Positions 19,054 to 25,908 of a stretch of DNA of 64,000 nt are shown one piece after another. The stretch's first letter is position 1, and each line of letters opens with the position of its first letter. The translations under genes were made by a program, and so were the position numbers. A model generated the notes under the pieces. It was not told the origin of the DNA. It saw only the letters and a program-made list of their open reading frames with translations, and made no database searches. The DNA comes from Cellulomonas sp. HZM (GTDB lineage Bacteria; Actinomycetota; Actinomycetes; Actinomycetales; Cellulomonadaceae): contig NZ_JEOE01000002.1 of assembly GCF_000708885.1 (NCBI RefSeq), positions 124,001-188,000 of the forward strand. The letters run 5' to 3'.

Positions 19054-19479
19054 ATGGGACTCGTGATCTCGCAGCTGACCATCGACGCCTCGGACCCGGT
19101 CGCGCTCGCACGGTGGTGGGCGGACGCCCTCGGCTGGCAGCTGGACCCGGACTCGGACGACGAGGAGGTGTCGATCTCCCCCGCCGGTGAGCTGGTCGGC
19201 GGCTGGCTCTTCATCCGTGTTCCCGACGCGAAGCAGGTGAAGAACCGGCTGCACGTCGACCTGCGGCCGTCGGACGGCTCCGACCAGGACACCGAGCTGG
19301 TCCGGCTCCTCGAGCTGGGGGCGACGCGGGTGGACATCGGCCAGGGCGACGTCCCGTGGCACGTGCTCGCCGACCCGGAGGGGAACGAGTTCTGCCTCCT
19401 GCTGCGGACGCCGTCGGCGCTGGCGGAGCTGGTCGCGCAGGAGCACGCCGCCGACTCCGGGCCCGTCGAGGTGCAGTGA
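19054..19479 (+). CDS. VOC superfamily (glyoxalase-like) protein
   Basis: 141 aa with the beta-alpha-beta-beta-beta pattern of the vicinal oxygen chelate fold: [20 protein letters not shown] at the start and [14 protein letters not shown] at the end, as in glyoxalase-like domain proteins. Such proteins are metal-dependent lyases, dioxygenases or antibiotic-binding proteins; the substrate cannot be told. ATG 19054 is chosen over GTG 19033 because homologues start just before the first beta strand and because of the upstream -10 hexamer. Confidence 0.85.
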   Translation: MGLVISQLTIDASDPVALARWWADALGWQLDPDSDDEEVSISPAGELVGGWLFIRVPDAKQVKNRLHVDLRPSDGSDQDTELVRLLELGATRVDIGQGDVPWHVLADPEGNEFCLLLRTPSALAELVAQEHAADSGPVEVQ

Positions 19480-19558
19480 CGTAGTCGACGTTGTGCCAGG
19501 TCGCCGCGCCGCGGGACGCTTGCCTCCCCGCAGGCCCCCCACGCGAGGAGCACCCGTC

Positions 19559-20695
19559 ATGGCGCGTCCGACCACCACCCGACGAGTCGGCATCCTCACC
19601 GCGGGCGGTGACAGCCCCGGCCTGAACGCGGCGATCCGCGGGTTCGGAAAGGCCGCGATCGGCCACCACGGCATGGAGCTGTTCGGCTTCCGTGACGGCG
19701 TCACGGGGCTCGTCGAGAACCGCTACATCGAGCTCGACTCAGCGCGGCTGTCCGGCATCCTCACGGTCGGCGGCACGATCCTCGGCACGAGCCGCGACAA
19801 GGTGCACCGCTGGAACGTCGACGGCGAGACGCGGGACATGGTGCCCACGGTCGTCGAGAATTACGAGGCGCTCGGGCTGGACGCGCTCGTCGTGCTCGGC
19901 GGCGGCGGGACCGCCAAGAACGCGCAGCGCCTGGTGGACGCCGGTCTCAACGTCGTGCACCTGCCCAAGACGATCGACAACGACATCGCCGAGACCGACA
20001 CGACTTTCGGCTTCGCGACGGCCACCGAGATCGCGACCGAGGCGGTGGACCGCGTGCACTCCACCGCGCACAGCCACCACCGGATCATCCTCACGGAGAT
20101 CATGGGCCACCGGGCAGGCTGGCTGACCCTCGCCGCGGGCATCGCGGGCGGCGCCGACGTGGTGCTCATCCCGGAGATCCCCTACACGGTCGAATCCGTG
20201 GCGGACACCATCAAGGCCCGGCTGGAGCGCGGCAGCTCGTTCTCGGTCGTCGCGGTCGCGGAGGGTGCGCGAGACGTCGAGGACACCGCCGACTACGAGG
20301 CCGCCCAGTTGCTCGTGCAGGTCGCCAAGACCCCCGAGGCCCGCCGCGCCGCGAAGGCGCACCTCGCGCACGTCGAGGACTCCCAGCGCGAGCACTCGTT
20401 CCGGCTCGCGCGTGAGCTCGAGGCCGCGACCGGCCTGGAGTCACGGGTCACGATCCTCGGCTACGTGCAGCGCGGCGGCGCACCGTGCGCCGCGGACCGG
20501 CTGCTCGCGACGCGGCTGGGTGCAGCGGCGGCGGACCTCGTGGCGCGGGGCGAGTACGGCGTCATGGTCGCCGCACGCGGCGACGGGACCGTCCCCGTGC
20601 CGCTCTCGGACGTCGCCGGCAAGGTCAAGCTGGTGCCGCCGGACCACGGCTGGGTCGAGGCAGCCCGCAAGGTCGGCACGGGCTTCGGAGACTGA
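19559..20695 (+). CDS. pfkA: 6-phosphofructokinase (PfkA family, mixed-substrate-like clade)
   Basis: 378 aa; phosphorylates fructose 6-phosphate. Seen: [18 protein letters not shown], catalytic PKTIDND (136-142), and the substrate loops EIMGHRAGW and GYVQRGG. The Lys in PKTIDND is typical of the group III/PPi-type enzymes; classical ATP enzymes have Gly. The nucleotide loop reads GGGGT (114-118), lacking the Asp or Glu usual at its third position. ATP versus pyrophosphate use cannot be settled by eye. GAGGAG stands 8 nt before ATG 19559. Confidence 0.92.
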   Translation: MARPTTTRRVGILTAGGDSPGLNAAIRGFGKAAIGHHGMELFGFRDGVTGLVENRYIELDSARLSGILTVGGTILGTSRDKVHRWNVDGETRDMVPTVVENYEALGLDALVVLGGGGTAKNAQRLVDAGLNVVHLPKTIDNDIAETDTTFGFATATEIATEAVDRVHSTAHSHHRIILTEIMGHRAGWLTLAAGIAGGADVVLIPEIPYTVESVADTIKARLERGSSFSVVAVAEGARDVEDTADYEAAQLLVQVAKTPEARRAAKAHLAHVEDSQREHSFRLARELEAATGLESRVTILGYVQRGGAPCAADRLLATRLGAAAADLVARGEYGVMVAARGDGTVPVPLSDVAGKVKLVPPDHGWVEAARKVGTGFGD

Positions 20696-20722
20696 CGGCG
20701 CAGTCGCCTCGGCGGTCTTGTG

Positions 20723-20752
20723 AGCGGATGAGTCAGTCGGTACGCCGGGTTC
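20723..20752. repeat. attL-like 30-bp direct repeat, copy of the rnpB 3' end
   Basis: Identical over 30 bp (AGCGGATGAGTC ... GCCGGGTTC) to 24281-24310, where the sequence forms the 3' end of the RNase P RNA gene. Flanking bases differ on both sides of both copies, as expected for an attachment site duplicated on integration. Confidence 0.9.
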
Positions 20753-21169
20753 GACTATCGGACGCCTGTGACCTGCGATGACGTCCAAGAATCGGCCGCT
20801 GACCTGCAGGAACGTCTCACGACGTCTCACGCGTCCTCACGCGGTTTCACGCCAACTCTCGGAGTGTTTTCGGACTGCACGAGCGTCGAGTTTTTCTGAC
20901 ACGCCGTTCCTCGCTCGCGACGACGACCTGTCAGGTGGGGAATTGGCCTCACGTGACAACGAGGTCGGACTGGACGGCGGCACGAGCCCGGCGTCGGCGG
21001 CGCGGCCCCACGCGTCGATGACGAGCGCTCGCTCTGTCCCTTGCCGCGCTCCACCGAGCACGCGACGAGCACGGCGAACGGGCCAGCGCTCGCCCTGTCC
21101 GGCGGGTTGCACGAGGCCGTCGCCGTGGTTCACGACTACGGCGACCCTCGGCGACGAGACGATGCTGCG
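20753..21169. other. Left end of the island, no convincing gene
   Basis: ORFs here (for example 20778-21173 on + and 20837-21133 on -) have no recognisable domain, no ribosome site and uneven composition. The only structure seen is the 10-bp periodic repeat at 20811-20850 and a short GTTTTCGG/GTTTTTCTG AT-richer stretch near 20866-20900. Confidence 0.5.
20811..20850 (+). repeat. Four 10-bp phased repeats near the left att site
   Basis: Successive 10-mers AACGTCTCAC, GACGTCTCAC, GCGTCCTCAC and GCGGTTTCAC: each ends in TCAC, one helical turn apart, about 60 bp inside the left att repeat. The position suggests recombinase arm-type or other protein-binding sites (inference). Confidence 0.5.
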
Positions 21170-22006
21170 CTAGGGCCTTATGCCGGAACGAACGGCCAGG
21201 AGAGCCTTTGCGGCCCGATCCAACTGACCCGGTGGCCAATGCGCTGGGTCGTTGGAATACGTGATGTACCTGCTGGGATCTGCGATCGAGTCGGTGCGAA
21301 TCTCCTGCGTGCGCACTCGACGCCACCCCTTTCCATCTCGCAGCACCAGCAGGGTCGCCAGCACTGGCAGTCCGGTCGACATGACGAGGGGGTCAGCGGC
21401 GAAGTCCACGAACTTCGTCACGACCGACCGCCCCGGCACAACGTACGGGTGGGGGAAGTCCTCCATATCGTCGGAGCTCGGCATGATCGATCGGCGGTAT
21501 TGCTTTGACGGAGCGACTGCCCTTGCCGACCCACTCGTCATGTCGAGGCGGAGGTCGACTACCACCAAGGGTTTCGCTCCCGTGTTGTACAGAGTGATCG
21601 GAATCCGGAGCGAAGCACGGTCCGCTCGAACGTGGCCGGAGAACACCACCACGGTCGTCCACGTGAGTCGACCCCGACGCACGTTGATCCACCAGAAGCT
21701 CAAGATCGTGAACGCGAGGGCGCACAGCGCGACGATGACGGCGGACGACACGGTCGGGGACGACGACGCAGCCGAGTAGTCGGCAGGGGGCGTCGGCAAG
21801 TCATGCCCGTCCCCGGCAGCGATGTGGCCCCAGACGGCGGCGTAGTCGATCGGCACGCTCGGACCGTAGCGCCGGAGGGCCAGCGTGTCTGTACCGTCGA
21901 CGGCCACGATCTCCGGCGTGTCGTCAGGTCCGTCGCCGGTCGCAGGAGGACGCTCGTCGGCACGCCGACACGAACCCGCGAAGTGACGGTCTGCGACTTG
22001 CCTCAC
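21170..22006 (-). CDS. Hypothetical single-pass membrane protein of the island
   Basis: Up to 278 aa, no family recognised. A Pro/Ser-rich N-terminal region of about 85 residues is followed by one strong membrane helix (VIVALCALAFTILSFWWINV) and a C-terminal domain with beta-strand-like segments (IPITLYNTGAKPLVVVDLRL). The latter is reminiscent of an immunoglobulin-like fold, but this is only an impression. The start is uncertain: ATG 22006 has no ribosome site; GTG 21907 has GGAG 3 nt upstream. It lies downstream of the trypsin-like protease gene on the same strand. Confidence 0.6.
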   Translation of the reverse strand: MRQVADRHFAGSCRRADERPPATGDGPDDTPEIVAVDGTDTLALRRYGPSVPIDYAAVWGHIAAGDGHDLPTPPADYSAASSSPTVSSAVIVALCALAFTILSFWWINVRRGRLTWTTVVVFSGHVRADRASLRIPITLYNTGAKPLVVVDLRLDMTSGSARAVAPSKQYRRSIMPSSDDMEDFPHPYVVPGRSVVTKFVDFAADPLVMSTGLPVLATLLVLRDGKGWRRVRTQEIRTDSIADPSRYITYSNDPAHWPPGQLDRAAKALLAVRSGIRP

Positions 22007-22141
22007 GACGCTCTGACGGAGGGGGCGACCGTGACCGTGGAGATGCTGGACGACGTCCTAGAGATCGATCTGTGCGACGAGCACATCGCGACGCTCTTCG
22101 GCCCGCTGGCTGCAGCGGGTCAGACGATGCCGACGTCCTAG
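21983..22141 (+). CDS. Small ORF, possible phage/plasmid-type protein
   Basis: 52 aa from GTG 21983: starts VTVCDLPHDALTEGATVTVE and continues with an EIDLCDEHIATLFGPL segment. The pattern Cys-x-x-x, then a YEIDLCxxH-like strand/helix, resembles small phage proteins and the N-terminal dimerisation segment of Lsr2-like proteins. There is no clear ribosome site, and it overlaps the 5' end of the opposite-strand gene by 24 bp. It may be a real small gene or a relic. Confidence 0.35.
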   Translation: MTVCDLPHDALTEGATVTVEMLDDVLEIDLCDEHIATLFGPLAAAGQTMPTS

Positions 22142-22199
22142 CGCTCGACGAGCGTGCCTGGTCGGGCCGTCGCCAGTTCGGCGACCGTCACGGTCCACG

Positions 22200-22880
22200 T
22201 CAGAGCGAGGGCAAGCCAGCGGCACGACGTGCCTGATCCGCATCGGTTGCAGTCGAGAGTCCGGAGGCGAACCGTTCGGTCGAGCCTTCCTCGATCGGTC
22301 CGGACATGGTCCCCGCGACGACGCCGACGAACTGCCACGCTCCGTTGACACGTGCCACGACTGGACCACCCGAGAATCCAGGGTTTGCGACGACGTCTAG
22401 CAGCATCCAGACGCCGTCACCAAGCTTGGGGTTCCGCGTAAAGCCCGCGATGGTGCCGCGCTTCGCTACGGGCAGGGTCACCTCGATACCACCGAGCTCC
22501 AGGTCGAACGTCAGTCCGTAAGGGAATCCGAGGATGAAGCACTCCTGCGTGAATCCGATCCCTGTCGAGCTCAGCACCACCGATCCCGGCATCGCCACTG
22601 TGTCGAGCTCAGTGCCCGAAAGCAAGAATGCAGCGACGTCGCCTCCCTCTAGCGGATCGCCGACTCGGGTCAGCTCGACGGTCAGCGGCTTCGTACCGTT
22701 CGCCCAGGCGTAGGTGATGGTGAAAGTCTCGCTCGGTGCGTCTACGCACAAGTGTTGCGCCGTGACGAGGTAGCGAGAGCCCGGGCCGTCGACGACGAAC
22801 CCGGTCCCCGGGCGACCGGTCCCCTCGCTCTGAAGCTGAACAACGCGCTGCCAGATTTCGGCGGTGATCGGATCATTCAT
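22200..22880 (-). CDS. Cytoplasmic trypsin-like serine protease
   Basis: 226 aa, S1-type chymotrypsin fold without a signal peptide or membrane helix. The triad is visible: H43 (YLVTAQHLC), D81 (EGGDVAAF) and S170 (NPGFSGGPVV). The N-terminus is a short helix (AEIWQRVVQLQSEG) and a GTGFVV strand, typical of intracellular trypsin-2 domains that sit beside stress or phage-defence effectors. Downstream (193 bp) is the membrane protein at 21170. The substrate is unknown; cleavage of a partner on stress or phage infection is an inference. Confidence 0.82.
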   Translation of the reverse strand: MNDPITAEIWQRVVQLQSEGTGRPGTGFVVDGPGSRYLVTAQHLCVDAPSETFTITYAWANGTKPLTVELTRVGDPLEGGDVAAFLLSGTELDTVAMPGSVVLSSTGIGFTQECFILGFPYGLTFDLELGGIEVTLPVAKRGTIAGFTRNPKLGDGVWMLLDVVANPGFSGGPVVARVNGAWQFVGVVAGTMSGPIEEGSTERFASGLSTATDADQARRAAGLPSL

Positions 22881-22958
22881 CCTCGGAGCGTCCCATGCGC
22901 GGTTCGCGACGCCGAGCGCGGCGCGCAGGGGCAGGAACGCGCGTGCGGCGTTGCCCCG

Positions 22959-23234
22959 CTAGCTCGTGCGCCGACACTTAGGCGCCCCGTAGCGCCTGCC
23001 CGCCCAGATGCCGAACGTCGGGTGCGTGCGCGCCGCCACCTCGCGCCACAGCCCCAGCATCGGGCATCCCGGGCACAGCGGGATCGCCTCAGCAACCTCA
23101 GCCGACGTCGTGCGCGCCGAGATCCACGCACCCGCGCTCGTCGTGCACGGCGCACCCCGCACGATCGCCGCCACCGTCGGCTCGCCGACGAGCGCCGACG
23201 CGTCCGCACCCGGACGCGCGGTCGTCCACGTCAT
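22959..23234 (-). CDS. WhiB-like protein lacking one cluster cysteine
   Basis: 91 aa. A Cys near residue 31 (GAPCTTS) is followed by IPLCPGCPMLGLW and TFGIWAGRRYG. This matches the WhiB layout (Cys, CxxCPxxxxC, then G[VI]WGG). The fourth iron-sulfur cysteine position is Trp (TGG, one base from TGC). Actinophages and integrative elements often carry WhiB-like proteins. It overlaps the stop of the upstream gene by ATGA, so the two are coupled. ATG 23234 is preferred to the upstream GTG. Confidence 0.55.
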   Translation of the reverse strand: MTWTTARPGADASALVGEPTVAAIVRGAPCTTSAGAWISARTTSAEVAEAIPLCPGCPMLGLWREVAARTHPTFGIWAGRRYGAPKCRRTS

Positions 23235-23566
23235 GGCCGTCGCGCCCAACCCAGCTCGACCGGCACGTCGTCGTCCGGGACCAGCTCGATCGCCCGGACC
23301 CACATCGCCTCAGCCTCGGGCGTGTGACCGTCCTGCAGTTCCTGTCGGATGCGCCAGCACCAGAACGCTTCGCCCGGCGCCCGCAGCGGCCCCGCAGGCT
23401 CCCAGGACGGCACGTTAGCCGCCGCAGCGGCCTCTCGGGCGGCGTCCCGAGCGACCACCCGGGCCCACTGCGCACGACGACGGCAGCGCAGCGAGCAGAA
23501 CAGCACCGGCCGGTGCCGACCGGCTAGCGATTCGCTGCAGCTAAGTCCCGCGCACACTCGGGACAC
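23231..23566 (-). CDS. Small zinc-finger-like protein of the island
   Basis: 111 aa. The N-terminal Cys-rich region (CAGLSCSESLAGRHRP, then FCSLRCRRRAQWAR) looks like a CxxC...CxxxC zinc finger. The rest is Ala-rich helix and an acidic tail. Coupled by ATGA to the WhiB-like gene. Just upstream in another frame an ATG at 23576 opens MDTSCPECARDLAAANR before a stop. Joining that frame to this one would give a more regular CPEC...FCSLRC finger, so a frameshift is possible. Confidence 0.5.
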   Translation of the reverse strand: MSRVCAGLSCSESLAGRHRPVLFCSLRCRRRAQWARVVARDAAREAAAAANVPSWEPAGPLRAPGEAFWCWRIRQELQDGHTPEAEAMWVRAIELVPDDDVPVELGWARRP

Positions 23567-23842
23567 GACGTATCCATCAGGCGGGAGAGGTTGATCGGGT
23601 TCAGTGGAGACGATCGGGTCATCGTCGGGCTGATCCGGCCGCGATCGAGATGTATGGCATACATCGGGTTCAGAAAGAAACGAGAACGAGCGCGGGGTGT
23701 TCCGGCGACCGCGCCAGAAAGAACCCCGCCCCCGTCGCGCTCGTGACCGTCGTCGTCATGATCGGCTCGCGTGTGCTGAAAGGCTGCGCCACTCTTTGCT
23801 CATGCCCGCCTGCCCGCTGCGTAGCAGCGTGGTGGTCCCGTC

Positions 23843-24022
23843 GTGACTCGACTCGGCACCGTCGGGGTCGCGCTCATCGTCGTCGGCGCGATCATGTCGA
23901 TCGGTGTCGCCGTGAGGATGTACAGGCACCCCAACTCGTGCTTGCAGGAGCGTCGCCAGGCGGCGTTCCTGCTGTGGTTGCAGGTCCGCGACGGCGATGT
24001 GCCGTGCACGTCATCGTCATGA
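23843..24022 (+). CDS. Small membrane protein
   Basis: 59 aa from GTG 23843: one N-terminal hydrophobic helix (VGVALIVVGAIMSIGVAV) and a soluble tail with QERRQAAFLLWLQVRDGD. No family recognised. It lies inside the integrative element upstream of the recombinase remnant. Confidence 0.4.
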   Translation: MTRLGTVGVALIVVGAIMSIGVAVRMYRHPNSCLQERRQAAFLLWLQVRDGDVPCTSSS

Positions 24023-24049
24023 TGCTCGTCGTCATCACGCTCGTCACGT

Positions 24050-24247
24050 GTGGGCCTGCATGATCGCCTCGCGTCGCTGCCCGGCCTGCTAAAGGCGGTG
24101 CAGGAACGGCTCGGTCACGCCTCTGTCGTCGAGACGCTGGACACCTACTCGCACCTGTGGCCGGATTCTGACGACCGGACCCGCGAAGCCGTCGACACGG
24201 CGATGGGACGAAACGGTGTTCGGACTGCGGGCGGACTGGCGCAGTAG
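24050..24247 (+). pseudogene. int: Tyrosine recombinase (integrase) C-terminal remnant
   Basis: 65 codons. GLHD, then LKAVQERLGHASVVETLDTY and SHLWPDSDDRTREAVD, is the C-terminal catalytic block of pSAM2/phage-type integrases: the LGH histidine box and the nucleophilic Tyr in TLDTY. The N-terminal domains are missing. The segment between GLHD and LKAVQ, where LRHxxAS with the catalytic Arg should lie, has collapsed to RLASLPGL, so an internal deletion is likely too. It ends 33 bp from the right att repeat, as expected for the element's integrase. Confidence 0.8.
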
Positions 24248-24280
24248 TCGCTGCGCGAAACGGCAGTTCAGAGGCCTAAA

Positions 24281-24310
24281 AGCGGATGAGTCAGTCGGTA
24301 CGCCGGGTTC
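24281..24310. repeat. attR-like 30-bp direct repeat within the rnpB 3' end
   Basis: Identical to 20723-20752. It contains the 3' strand of the RNase P P1 helix and the adjacent conserved block. Confidence 0.9.
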
Positions 24311-24664
24311 TGTCCTCGTGCGCGGTCTCCCCCGCACGAGTGGCGGCCATCCATCTACGACGTACGTTGCCGCACGCCTCCAGCGGCCTACCCGGGAGCT
24401 CGGGCGGGCAGCCCTCGGACGCTCCCTGTCTGGCCTTGCTCCGGGTGGGGTTTACCTAGCCGCACCGGTCGCCCGGCACGCTGGTGGTCTCTTACACCAC
24501 CGTTTCACCCTTACCTCGGTCCGAGGACCAAGGCGGTCTGTTCTCTGTGGCACTGTCCCGCGGGTCACCCCGGGTGGGCGTTACCCACCACCCCGCCCTG
24601 CGGAGCCCGGACGTTCCTCGGCGAGCCCGGAGGCTCGACGCGGCCGCCTGACTGACTCATCCGC
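24282..24664 (-). ncRNA. rnpB: RNase P RNA (bacterial class A)
   Basis: About 383 nt catalytic RNA for tRNA 5' maturation. The ends pair perfectly over 15 bp (24650-24664 with 24282-24296), forming helix P1. Conserved blocks seen on the minus strand: GAGGAACGTCCGGGCTCC near the 5' side, ACAGTGCCACAGAGAACAGA, AGGTAAGGGTGAAACGG, GGTAAACCCC, and GACAGAACCCGGCGTAC before the 3' strand of P1. The 5' end lies 11 bp from the tautomerase stop. An exact transcript end cannot be fixed by eye. The 3' end serves as the integration site of the adjacent island. Confidence 0.95.
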
Positions 24665-24674
24665 AGTCCGGAGT

Positions 24675-25058
24675 CTAGACGTCGACCCGGTAGTCGAGCG
24701 CCAGCTCGTCGCCCGCGACGCCGCGGATGCCCCAGTGCGTGGGCGGCGACTCGAGGATCACGAGCTCGAGGTCGTCGGCGTCGAGGCCGAGGGCGGGTGC
24801 GACGGAGTCGAAGAACGCGGCGACGAGCTCCCGGACGGCCTGGGGCGACCGTCCCGTGAAGCAGACCACCTCGACGAAGAGGTAGGCGGCCGAACGCGGT
24901 GCGACGAGGTCCTCGTCGTCGAGGAGCAGGAACCGGTGGAAGCGCTTGTCCTGCGGCAGCGACCACGCGTCGACCAGTGCCGCGTGGACGGCGTCCGAGA
25001 CCTCCCCGCGACGGTCCGCCCACGCCGAGCGGCGTCCGTAGATCTTCACCTGTGCCAA
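24675..25058 (-). CDS. Tautomerase family protein
   Basis: 127 aa, tautomerase/MIF fold (tautomerase_2-like): FHRFLLLDDEDLV, then a FVEVVCFTGRSPQAVRELV helix and a C-terminal LELVILESPPTHWGIRG. The start is TTG 25058 (LAQVKIYG), with GAGAGG 9 nt upstream; GTG 25049 is too far from it. The usual N-terminal catalytic Pro after Met is not seen (Ala follows), so activity is uncertain or the chemistry differs. It lies immediately upstream of rnpB on the same strand. Confidence 0.8.
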   Translation of the reverse strand: MAQVKIYGRRSAWADRRGEVSDAVHAALVDAWSLPQDKRFHRFLLLDDEDLVAPRSAAYLFVEVVCFTGRSPQAVRELVAAFFDSVAPALGLDADDLELVILESPPTHWGIRGVAGDELALDYRVDV

Positions 25059-25118
25059 CGTCGTGAACCTCTCACCGCGGAGCCCGGGTCGCGGCGGGCG
25101 ACCGCGCGTCCGAGACCC

Positions 25119-25124
25119 TACAGT
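25119..25124 (+). promoter_or_regulatory. -10 element of a leaderless yaaA promoter
   Basis: TACAGT, 6 nt, then GTG 25131. No ribosome site. Confidence 0.55.
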
Positions 25125-25130
25125 CAGGGC

Positions 25131-25907
25131 GTGCTCGTGCTCCTGCCGCCCTCCGAGGGCAAGACGGCCCCTCGCCGCGGCGCACCCGTCGAGGTCGCGT
25201 CCCTGTCCGCTCCCGAGCTGGGGCCGATGCGGGAGAAGGTGCTGGACGCTCTCGTCGAGGCGTCCGCACGCGCGGACGCGGTGCAGGTGCTGGGGGTCGG
25301 CGCGAGTCTCGCCGACGAGGTGGCGCGCAACGTGCTGCTCCGCGAGGCGCCGACCGCTCCTGCGCGGCAGGTGTACTCGGGCGTGCTGTACGCGGCGGCT
25401 GGGCTCGACCGGCTCACACCCACCGGACGGCGGCGCGCTGCCGAGCACGTGCGGATCGCCTCGGGGCTGTGGGGGCTCGTCTCGCCCGAGGACCACATCC
25501 CCGCATACCGCCTCTCGATGGGCGTCGACCTGCCCGGCGTCGGTCCGCTCGCGTCGGCGTGGCGTCCGCTGGTCGACGAGCAGCTCGCCACGCTGGCGTC
25601 GGACGAGCTCGTCGTCGACTGCCGCTCGTCGACCTACGCGGCCTCGGGCCGCCCGCCCGCGGACGCGCGTTGGGTCGCCGTCCGCGTGCTGCGGGAGGCC
25701 GACGGGCGTCGCGCGGTGGTGTCGCACAACGCGAAGCACACGCGCGGCGTGCTCACACGGCACCTGCTCACGCGGCGCGGCAAGGCGCCGGAGACCGCGG
25801 AGCAGCTCGCGCGGGTCGCCGCCGAGCTGGTCGGTACCGAGCTGCTCGCGGTGGAGCTCCGCGAGCCGCGGCGCGGGGCCCGCGTGCTCGACCTCGTGGT
25901 GGGCTGA
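25131..25907 (+). CDS. yaaA: Peroxide stress protein YaaA (DUF328)
   Basis: 258 aa: LLPPSEGKTAP at the N-terminus, YSGVLYAAAGL in the middle, and SHNAKHTRGVLTRHLL near the end, all family-typical. YaaA lowers intracellular iron-driven damage in E. coli under peroxide stress and binds DNA in vitro. It starts at GTG with a leaderless-type -10. The permease gene begins one base after its stop. Confidence 0.92.
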   Translation: MLVLLPPSEGKTAPRRGAPVEVASLSAPELGPMREKVLDALVEASARADAVQVLGVGASLADEVARNVLLREAPTAPARQVYSGVLYAAAGLDRLTPTGRRRAAEHVRIASGLWGLVSPEDHIPAYRLSMGVDLPGVGPLASAWRPLVDEQLATLASDELVVDCRSSTYAASGRPPADARWVAVRVLREADGRRAVVSHNAKHTRGVLTRHLLTRRGKAPETAEQLARVAAELVGTELLAVELREPRRGARVLDLVVG

Positions 25908-25908
25908 C

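Larger units (their letters stand above)
20753..24280. mobile_element. Decayed integrative element inserted at the rnpB 3' end
   Basis: About 3.5 kb between perfect 30-bp direct repeats. Contents differ from the surrounding housekeeping genes: no recognised core gene, small phage- or plasmid-like proteins, looser codon use with more A/T, and a truncated tyrosine recombinase at 24050-24247 next to the right repeat. The right repeat restores an intact rnpB 3' end, so the insertion did not damage the RNA. Before insertion pfkA and rnpB would have been direct neighbours. Confidence 0.85.

Noticed and set aside
20778-21173. 131-codon + ORF at the left end of the island
   Set aside because: No ribosome site, no domain, Arg/Ser/Pro/Thr-rich composition typical of random GC-rich frames.
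23650-24063. 137-codon + ORF in the island
   Set aside because: Composition changes abruptly and no domain is seen. The overlapping frame at 23843-24022 (a neat membrane helix) is a better candidate.
24281-24664. Inverted repeat at 24282-24296 and 24650-24664 as ends of an insertion sequence
   Set aside because: It is the P1 helix of RNase P RNA; conserved internal RNase P blocks are present and there is no transposase between.
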